Assembly: GCA_019114925.1 (NCBI GenBank)
Contig: DXEO01000035.1
Span: 1-15,007, forward strand
Source: Candidatus Corynebacterium faecipullorum
GTDB taxonomy: Bacteria > Actinomycetota > Actinomycetes > Mycobacteriales > Mycobacteriaceae
Length of the DNA stretch: 15,007 nucleotides
Direction of reading: 5' to 3'
The notes beneath the pieces are model-generated. The model did no database searches. It saw nothing but the letters and a program-made list of their open reading frames with translations, and was not told where the DNA came from. The position numbers and the translations under genes are program-made. Within the stretch, counting starts at the first letter, position 1. Every line of letters starts with the position of its first letter. This document shows positions 7,739 through 13,298 of the stretch, in pieces.

Positions 7739-8782
7739 ATGGCTAATCTTTTCACTGAAAAGTCTGATAAACACGGCTATGAGTCCTATCAGCGCATGGC
7801 GTTCTTTACCGATACCTCCATTTGCATCGGCTGCAAGGCTTGCGAGGTGGCGTGCAAGGAATGGAACCGAAACCCGGTGGAAGGCTATGCGGTCACCGGC
7901 AATTCCTATGACAACACTGGCTCACTGGGAGCGAATACCTGGCGGCACGTTACCTTCATCGAGCAAAGCAACGAGCGTATTGAGCAGGCGCGCGAGGAGG
8001 GGCGCAGACTCGTCTCGCTGGGTATGCCCACAGCCTCCGCGCCAAGCGTCACCCCAGATACCGATGATTTTCGCTGGCTCATGTCCTCCGACGTCTGCAA
8101 GCACTGCACCAATGCCGGATGCTTGGACGTGTGCCCGACGGGCGCGCTCTTTCGCTCCGAGTTCGGCACCGTCGTGGTACAGGATGATGTGTGCAATGGA
8201 TGCGGGACCTGCGTTGCCGGTTGCCCCTTTGGTGTCATCGAGCGCCGCGATGACGGCGGCGTGACGCTCAAGGCGGACAAGACCGCCACCGTGGATTATG
8301 AGGTCCCTGACTACGCGGGCGTGAACGTGCTGGCCAAGCTGAAGCAGCTGAAACCCCAGGGGCCTGACCACATTCCGGGGCAGGCGATGCCGATCAAGAA
8401 TCTGGGCGTGGCCCAGAAGTGCACCATGTGTTATGACCGCCTCAAGATCGGCGAGCAGCCCGCGTGCGCGAAAACCTGCCCGACGGATTCCATCCAGTTT
8501 GGCCCTTATGAGGAGATGCTTGCGGCAGCGCGAGAGCGCGTCCGCGTCCTGCATGAACAGGGTCTGACCGAGGCCCGTCTCTATGGTGCCAATTCCCAGG
8601 ATGGTGTCGGAGGAACCGGGTCCATATTCCTGTTGCTCGATTCACCAGAGGTCTATGGCTTGCCGCCGGATCCGCGCGTCCCCACGGCGGATTTGCCGCA
8701 AATGTACAAGACCGCAGCGAAGGCTATCGGCGGCATGGCGTTGGCCGTGGCCGGGGCATTCATGTTGGGAGGCCGCAAGTGA
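7739..8782 (+). CDS. fdhB: Formate dehydrogenase iron-sulfur (beta) subunit
   Basis: A 347-residue electron-transfer subunit like FdnH/FdoH. Sixteen cysteines form four ferredoxin-type clusters: C29/32/35/39 (CIGCKACEVAC), C120/123/128/132, C152/155/158/162 (CNGCGTCVAGC) and C228/231/243/247. These would carry electrons from the Mo centre of FdhA to the membrane subunit. The C-terminus (about 327-343, AKAIGGMALAVAGAFML) is hydrophobic and could be a short membrane anchor, as in FdnH. AAGGAGG at 7728-7734 overlaps the fdhA stop and sits well before the ATG at 7739, so the start is firm. The stop overlaps the start of nrfD by three bases. There is no signal peptide. Confidence 0.93.
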   Translation: MANLFTEKSDKHGYESYQRMAFFTDTSICIGCKACEVACKEWNRNPVEGYAVTGNSYDNTGSLGANTWRHVTFIEQSNERIEQAREEGRRLVSLGMPTASAPSVTPDTDDFRWLMSSDVCKHCTNAGCLDVCPTGALFRSEFGTVVVQDDVCNGCGTCVAGCPFGVIERRDDGGVTLKADKTATVDYEVPDYAGVNVLAKLKQLKPQGPDHIPGQAMPIKNLGVAQKCTMCYDRLKIGEQPACAKTCPTDSIQFGPYEEMLAAARERVRVLHEQGLTEARLYGANSQDGVGGTGSIFLLLDSPEVYGLPPDPRVPTADLPQMYKTAAKAIGGMALAVAGAFMLGGRK

Positions 8783-9864
8783 GCGAATTTGATGAGTACC
8801 GCCCGCCGCAGGAGCCTAGGCGTCGTCGCGGCGGTGGCAAGAAGCGCCGGCGTGGACGAGTCGGAGCCGGCGCACAGGATGGTTCCAAAGAAGAGCGCAT
8901 GGCGGAGGACTTTGAGTTCTCCTCGTATTATGGCAAGCCCGTAGTCAAGGCCCCGCCGTGGGAGTGGCCGATTGGCGGCTATCTGTTCTTGGGCGGTCTT
9001 TCGGGAGGCTCGGCATTACTCGCCGCTGGCGCGCAGGCTACGGGGAATAATGAGCTGCGCCGCTCCACCCGATTGACGGCGTTCTCTGCGGCCTCGGTGG
9101 GCTCTGTTTTTCTCATCCTCGACCTCGGGCGCCCAGAACGCCTGTTCAACATGTTCCGCGTATTCAAGGTGACCTCTCCGATGTCCATCGGCTCGTGGAT
9201 CTTGGGCAGCTTTGCTTCCGCCGCGGCCCTGCCCGCCGTCGTCGAGGCGGATGAGCTGTTTGGCGGTGTGTTGCCGAAGTCGCTTCGCCGAGCCCTCGAT
9301 AAGGCAGCCTGCCCAGCAGGAGCCGTTGCGGGCGTTCTTGGCGGACCACTCGCTGGCTATACAGCGGTGCTGCTGGCTAATACCTCTAACCCGACATGGA
9401 ACGATGCGAAGAAGCACTTGCCCTATGTCTTTGTTTCCTCGGCGTCGGCCGCGGCGGCGGGTGCTGCCATGGCCTTTACCCCGGTAAAGAGCGCTGGACC
9501 TGCACGTGCACTGGGCATCACGGCCGCAGTGAGTGACCTTGTCGCGACGCGGATCATGGAAAAACACATGGAACCGGAGCCCAGGCGGCCGCTGCATGAG
9601 GGACTGCCCGGAAAGCTCATGAAGGCTTCTGAATGGCTCATCGCTTCCGGTGGCGTGGGTACGGCCGTGGCTGCGGCGACCAAGTCGCGCACCGTGTCGG
9701 TAGTGTCCGGCCTCGCGCTCATGGCGGGCTCTGCCTGCACCCGCTTTGGTGTGCTCAACGCGGGACTGGAAGCGGTGAAAGACCCAGCCACCACAATTGC
9801 TCCGCAGAAGCGGCGTGCTGAAGCGCGGGGTGACTACAGTACCGCCGTCGTGACGGGCGGATAA
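8779..9864 (+). CDS. nrfD: NrfD/PsrC-type membrane subunit of formate dehydrogenase
   Basis: A 361-residue integral membrane protein of the NrfD/polysulfide-reductase family, expected to anchor FdhAB and pass electrons to menaquinone. Motifs include WPIGGYLFLGGLSGGSALLAAG (about 63-84, first helix), DLGRPERLFNMFRVFKVTSPMS (about 115-136) and PYVFVSSASAAAAGAAMA (about 215-232). It replaces the haem-b FdnI subunit of the E. coli enzyme. The start is GTG 8779-8781, overlapping the fdhB stop (GTGA) with GGGAGG six bases upstream, so translation is probably coupled. An ATG at 8899 (residue 41) is an alternative that would remove a striking Arg/Lys/Gly-rich cytoplasmic extension (RRRRGGGKKRRRGR, residues 14-27). 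No terminator is visible after the stop. Confidence 0.88.
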   Translation: MSEFDEYRPPQEPRRRRGGGKKRRRGRVGAGAQDGSKEERMAEDFEFSSYYGKPVVKAPPWEWPIGGYLFLGGLSGGSALLAAGAQATGNNELRRSTRLTAFSAASVGSVFLILDLGRPERLFNMFRVFKVTSPMSIGSWILGSFASAAALPAVVEADELFGGVLPKSLRRALDKAACPAGAVAGVLGGPLAGYTAVLLANTSNPTWNDAKKHLPYVFVSSASAAAAGAAMAFTPVKSAGPARALGITAAVSDLVATRIMEKHMEPEPRRPLHEGLPGKLMKASEWLIASGGVGTAVAAATKSRTVSVVSGLALMAGSACTRFGVLNAGLEAVKDPATTIAPQKRRAEARGDYSTAVVTGG

Positions 9865-9980
9865 GAGCCTCCATTTTGTGACGGGAAAGAATTGCAAAAA
9901 TAGCAAAGGTTTAGGAAAAGAGATAGACCAATGTGATTGAGTAGAATGAGGTAAACATTCTCTCGTTCTGTTAAGGAATC
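9865..9980 (+). promoter_or_regulatory. AT-rich intergenic region with putative promoter of the SGNH hydrolase gene
   Basis: This 116-bp gap is clearly richer in A/T than its surroundings. TAGAAT at 9942-9947 is a good -10 box; no convincing -35 lies 16-18 bp upstream. A transcript starting near 9954 would have a leader of under 30 nt, with AAGGA just before the ATG at 9981. No stem-loop terminator for the fdh operon was seen here. Confidence 0.4.
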
Positions 9981-10883
9981 ATGTCTCTCTTCCTCTCCCA
10001 GCGCATCAAACGTTTTTCCGTTGCTCTTGCCGCAACCGCTCTGGCCTGCAGCGCCGTGACCTTCTCTGCTGCTACGGCCTCCGCAGACCCGCACCGCGGC
10101 GCCGATACCGTGTTCTTCGGCGACTCTTTCTTTGCTAACCCCGGCTACAAGCAGGTGGCTGGCGTGCGGTCCGATCTTGTGCGCGCGGGCCTCAGCAGCA
10201 TCGAGGGCAGCGGCTCGGAAGCGGGCGCTCCATCACCACAAGGCTGCCCGCAAGGAAAGAAGACAGTGGCCGCGGAGTACGGCAAGATTACGGGGCGCTC
10301 GGTGACGAACTATGCCTGTTCGGCTGCCAAAGCTGACGGGGATTCCTTCCGAAAGGACTTTGATCAGCAAGTCGGCGGAGCCATTGCCAATAATCACCTC
10401 AATGCCGATACAAAGAACGTCTTTGTGCAATTTGGTGCCAATGACATTCAGGAGATTGCTGTCTCGCAGTTCAATAATGATTCTTACCGGCGGGCCATGG
10501 TGAATAACACGAATCGCATCCGCCAGGCTGCACCCCATGCCACCATCACGTTTGTGGGGTACCCAGCTATCTCTGCCGCTAATGGCGCGATGTGCCCCGT
10601 GCGATCTGTCACCAGCAGTGAGGTGGGCTTCAACATGGATCTGCTGGGCTTGGTTCGGTTGGGAGAGGACACCATTAATTCCGCGATGCGCACTGCAGCC
10701 TCCGCTGCTGGTGCGAACTACGTGGATCTTCGCCGCGCTTCCATCGACCACAACATGTGTGCTCCGGACTCTATTCGCTGGGTCTCCGGCATCAGCGAGA
10801 AGTCCGTGACGCACAATTTGTCCAACCACCTCACGCATGCCGGAGTCGATGGCGTCGCGCGCATTTTGAGCGGGCGTTCTTAA
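9981..10883 (+). CDS. Secreted SGNH/GDSL-family hydrolase (lipase/esterase-like)
   Basis: A 300-residue exported protein. The N-terminus has basic residues (QRIKR), a hydrophobic stretch and TASA-D, giving a Sec signal peptide cut after about residue 35; no lipobox is formed. The mature part shows SGNH block I FFGDSFF (Ser49), block III FGANDI (G152, N154, D155) and a C-terminal HLTHAG, with His283 five residues before Gly as in block V. The usual Asp three residues before this His is Leu here, so the triad may be a Ser-His dyad. Four mature cysteines (89, 113, 205, 260) could make two disulfides. Such enzymes cleave acyl esters of lipids or cell-envelope glycolipids; the substrate is not evident. 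It has its own promoter and converges on selD, with the two stop codons overlapping (TTAA). Confidence 0.85.
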   Translation: MSLFLSQRIKRFSVALAATALACSAVTFSAATASADPHRGADTVFFGDSFFANPGYKQVAGVRSDLVRAGLSSIEGSGSEAGAPSPQGCPQGKKTVAAEYGKITGRSVTNYACSAAKADGDSFRKDFDQQVGGAIANNHLNADTKNVFVQFGANDIQEIAVSQFNNDSYRRAMVNNTNRIRQAAPHATITFVGYPAISAANGAMCPVRSVTSSEVGFNMDLLGLVRLGEDTINSAMRTAASAAGANYVDLRRASIDHNMCAPDSIRWVSGISEKSVTHNLSNHLTHAGVDGVARILSGRS

Positions 10884-11860
10884 GCAGAGATAGAAATCCG
10901 CGCCTCACCCGGCACGGTGCGCCCGATAACTGGGTAACCGGGGACTTCGCCGATGACCAGCAGGCCGCCGGAGGTTTGGGCATCGGCGAGGAAGACCAAG
11001 TCCTCTTCGCTCAGGTCTGAATCGAGGTGGGGGCGGACCCAATCTAGGTTGCGGCGCGAGCCACCCGGGATGAAGCCCTCCTCCAGGGCTTCCTTGGCGC
11101 CGTCCACTGCAGGAACAGCAGAAAAGTCTAGCTCTGCGCCGATACCGGAGGCGCGGCACATCTTGTAGAGGTGGCCTAGAAGCCCGAAGCCGGTGACGTC
11201 GGTCGCCGCACGCACGCCCGCGGCCACGGCGGCCGCAGCAGCATCGCGGTTGAGCGTGGTCATGGAATCCACCGCCGCCTGGGAGACCTCACCGGTGGCC
11301 TTGTGCTTATTGTTGAGGATGCCCACGCCAATCGGCTTGGTCAGCGTGATGGGAAGACCAGCTTCGGCGGCGTCGTTCCGCATAATCTTGTCGGGGTGGA
11401 CGGTGCCCGTGGCGGCCAAACCATAGGTGGGCTCCGGCGCAGTGATGGAGTGACCACCGGTGATCGAGATGCCGGCATCGCTGGCCACATCCATGCCACC
11501 GCGCAGGACCTCGCGCAGTACATCAAGACCGAGCTTTTCGCGCGGCCAGCCTACGAGGTTGATGGCGGTGATGGGAGTGCCGCCCATAGCGTAGACGTCG
11601 GACAGCGCATTGGCTGCCGCCACCCGGCCCCAGTCATAAGGGTCGTTGAGCATCGGGGTAAAGAAATCCGCGGTGGAGATGACCGCGAGGTCGTCGTGGA
11701 TGCGCACAGCGGCGGCGTCGTCGCCGTCGTCAAGCCCCACCAGCACGTTGGGGTCCGCGGTGCCCACCAGGCCCGCGACGGCGGATTCGAGCTCTCCCGG
11801 GGGAATCTTGCAGGCGCAGCCGCCACCGGCGGCGAAAGACGTAAGTGTGATGTCAGACAT
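10880..11860 (-). CDS. selD: Selenide, water dikinase (selenophosphate synthetase)
   Basis: SelD makes monoselenophosphate from selenide and ATP, the selenium donor for Sec-tRNA synthesis. The glycine-rich N-terminal loop GGGCACKIPP carries the catalytic Cys and Lys (Cys15, Cys17 and Lys18 counted from the chosen start), so this is the Cys form and not a selenoprotein. DDAAAVRI, STADFFTPMLNDPYDWGRVAAANALSDVYAMGG in outline, GGHSI, TKPIG and TDVTGFGLLGH are the family's ATP/Mg-binding motifs in order. I chose ATG at 11860 (326 residues): an ATG three codons upstream (11869) overlaps a TAGAAT box at 11873-11868 that would place transcription start at 11860. The gene diverges from tRNA-Sec, and its stop overlaps that of the SGNH hydrolase. 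It serves fdhA translation together with selA, selB and selC. Confidence 0.95.
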   Translation of the reverse strand: MSDITLTSFAAGGGCACKIPPGELESAVAGLVGTADPNVLVGLDDGDDAAAVRIHDDLAVISTADFFTPMLNDPYDWGRVAAANALSDVYAMGGTPITAINLVGWPREKLGLDVLREVLRGGMDVASDAGISITGGHSITAPEPTYGLAATGTVHPDKIMRNDAAEAGLPITLTKPIGVGILNNKHKATGEVSQAAVDSMTTLNRDAAAAAVAAGVRAATDVTGFGLLGHLYKMCRASGIGAELDFSAVPAVDGAKEALEEGFIPGGSRRNLDWVRPHLDSDLSEEDLVFLADAQTSGGLLVIGEVPGYPVIGRTVPGEARISISA

Positions 11861-11895
11861 GGGCGCCATTCTAGTCGCGTGTATGGTGTGCAGAC
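11861..11895. promoter_or_regulatory. Compact divergent promoter region of selD and selC
   Basis: Only 35 bp separate the selD ATG (11860) from the tRNA-Sec 5' end. On the minus strand TAGAAT (11873-11868) lies seven bases before the selD ATG. On the plus strand TATGGT (11882-11887) lies eight bases before the tRNA. Both fit the actinobacterial -10 pattern. The -35 region for selD would fall inside the tRNA gene, and that for selC inside the start of selD; neither has a good -35 match. Confidence 0.4.
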
Positions 11896-11990
11896 GGAGG
11901 CGTACGTGTCCTGGTGGGCGCCCCGGTCTTCAAAACCGGTGAGGCCGAGTATCTCGGTCTGGCAGGTTCGATTCCTGTCCGTCTCCGCCA
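11896..11990 (+). tRNA. selC: tRNA-Sec (UCA anticodon)
   Basis: A 95-nt tRNA with CCA encoded. Acceptor GGAGGCG pairs with CGTCTCC (7 bp with one G-T), followed by a T/C mismatch at the eighth position; then come discriminator G and CCA. The D stem is 6 bp (GTGTCC with GGGCGC, loop TGGT), a selC feature. The anticodon stem CCGGT/ACCGG holds the loop CTTCAAA, anticodon TCA. The long variable arm has an 8-bp stem (AGGCCGAG with CTCGGTCT, loop TAT). The T arm is GCAGG-TTCGATT-CCTGT. It decodes the UGA in fdhA. It sits 21 nt before selA and probably forms the 5' part of the selA-selB transcript. Confidence 0.95.
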
Positions 11991-12011
11991 TCCGTGCTGC
12001 TAGGAGGACCC

Positions 12012-13298
12012 ATGACGACAGACCCCCGCCGTCTCATCCCGAAGATGGATGAGATCCTCCAGTACCCAGCGGTGCAGGACACCCACCACCGATTGGCGCC
12101 GCATTCGGTCCGCGCGATCATCGACGCCGTGCTTGCCGACGCCCGCTCCGGCTCCCTCGAGCCCACCCGCATTCAGCAGGAGCTGGCCGCCAGACTGGGA
12201 GGCGCGCAGCCCTATTCCTTGCGCCGCGTTATCAATGCCACGGGCGTGATCATCCACACGAATTTAGGTAGGGCGCCTTTGCCGCCAGCCGCGGTGGACG
12301 CGCTTGTGGAGGCAGCCGGTTATACGGACGTTGAGATGGACTTAGACAGTGGTCAGCGTTCACGGGATAGGGGACGTGGCGCGGTCGAGGCTGTTCTGGC
12401 CGCCTGTCCCGGCGTGGAGGATGCGCTGGTGGTCAACAACGGGGCCTCCGCGCTGTTGTTGGCGACTGCCGCCTTGGCTCCCGGCAAGGAGGTCATCATT
12501 TCCCGCGGCGAACTCATTGAGATTGGCGCGGGCTTCCGACTGCCGGAGCTCATCGAGTCCACGGCCACTCGCTTGCGGGAGGTGGGCGCGACGAACCGCA
12601 CGCACGTGGCTGACTATGAGCGGGCGCTCGGGGAGAACACCGGGGCGATTCTCAAGGTGCATCCCTCGAACTTCTTGATCAGCGGGTTTACGTCTTCTGT
12701 GCCGGTTGCTGAGTTGCGTGCGCTTAAGGATGTTCCGCTCATCGTGGATATCGGCTCAGGGTTGCTCACTCCCGATGCAGTGCTTCCTGAGGAGCCCTCC
12801 GCCAGCGAAGCTCTTCGCGATGGCGCAGATGTGGTGCTCTTTTCGGGGGATAAGCTCCTCGGCGGACCACAGGCCGGGGTGCTTGTGGGAAAGAAGGAAG
12901 CGATCGCCGTGTGTAAGAAGCATCCGCTGGCGCGGGCGGTGCGCATCGATAAGCTGCGGCTCAACGCCCTTGAAGCCTCCCTTGCCACTTACTCCAACGC
13001 CGTTCAGGATGCGCTGCACATTGACGCGGGACGTCATCGCGAGCGTACCGAGAAGGTCGCCGCGGCGGTGGGCGGCGTGGTTGTCGAGCATGCCGGGCGT
13101 GTTGGTGGCGGCGGGGCGCCCGAGGTACCGCTTCCGGGCTGGGCTGTGGCGTTGCCAGAAGAGCTGGCCCGTCCACTGCGGTTGGGCGAGCCTCCTGTGG
13201 TGGCGCGCGTGAACCAGGGCCGCTGCTTGGTGGATCTGCGCTGCGTGCCGGAGTCGCAGGACGCGGAGCTTATCGCAGCGATCCAGGCGGTGATCTAG
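12012..13298 (+). CDS. selA: L-seryl-tRNA(Sec) selenium transferase
   Basis: PLP enzyme that converts Ser-tRNA-Sec to Sec-tRNA-Sec using selenophosphate. 428 residues, slightly shorter than E. coli SelA (463). Visible family motifs are RRVINATGVIIHTNLGRAPL (71-90), NNGASALLLATAAL (142-155), SRGELIEIGAGFRLPE (164-179), EVGATNRTH (190-198), HPSNFLISGF (217-226) and the PLP-lysine motif FSGDKLLGGPQAG with Lys281. The start is ATG 12012, with AGGAGG at 12002-12007 four bases upstream. A GTG at 11994, three bases after the tRNA CCA end, lacks a ribosome-binding site and is rejected. The stop (TAG 13296-13298) abuts the selB GTG. Confidence 0.95.
   Translation: MTTDPRRLIPKMDEILQYPAVQDTHHRLAPHSVRAIIDAVLADARSGSLEPTRIQQELAARLGGAQPYSLRRVINATGVIIHTNLGRAPLPPAAVDALVEAAGYTDVEMDLDSGQRSRDRGRGAVEAVLAACPGVEDALVVNNGASALLLATAALAPGKEVIISRGELIEIGAGFRLPELIESTATRLREVGATNRTHVADYERALGENTGAILKVHPSNFLISGFTSSVPVAELRALKDVPLIVDIGSGLLTPDAVLPEEPSASEALRDGADVVLFSGDKLLGGPQAGVLVGKKEAIAVCKKHPLARAVRIDKLRLNALEASLATYSNAVQDALHIDAGRHRERTEKVAAAVGGVVVEHAGRVGGGGAPEVPLPGWAVALPEELARPLRLGEPPVVARVNQGRCLVDLRCVPESQDAELIAAIQAVI

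Noticed and set aside
10880..11869. selD as a second selenoprotein
   Set aside because: The active-site positions are encoded by cysteine codons (GGGCACK) and there is no in-frame TGA.
11994..12011. GTG at 11994 as the selA start
   Set aside because: It lies three bases after the tRNA CCA end with no upstream Shine-Dalgarno; the ATG at 12012 has AGGAGG at the right distance.
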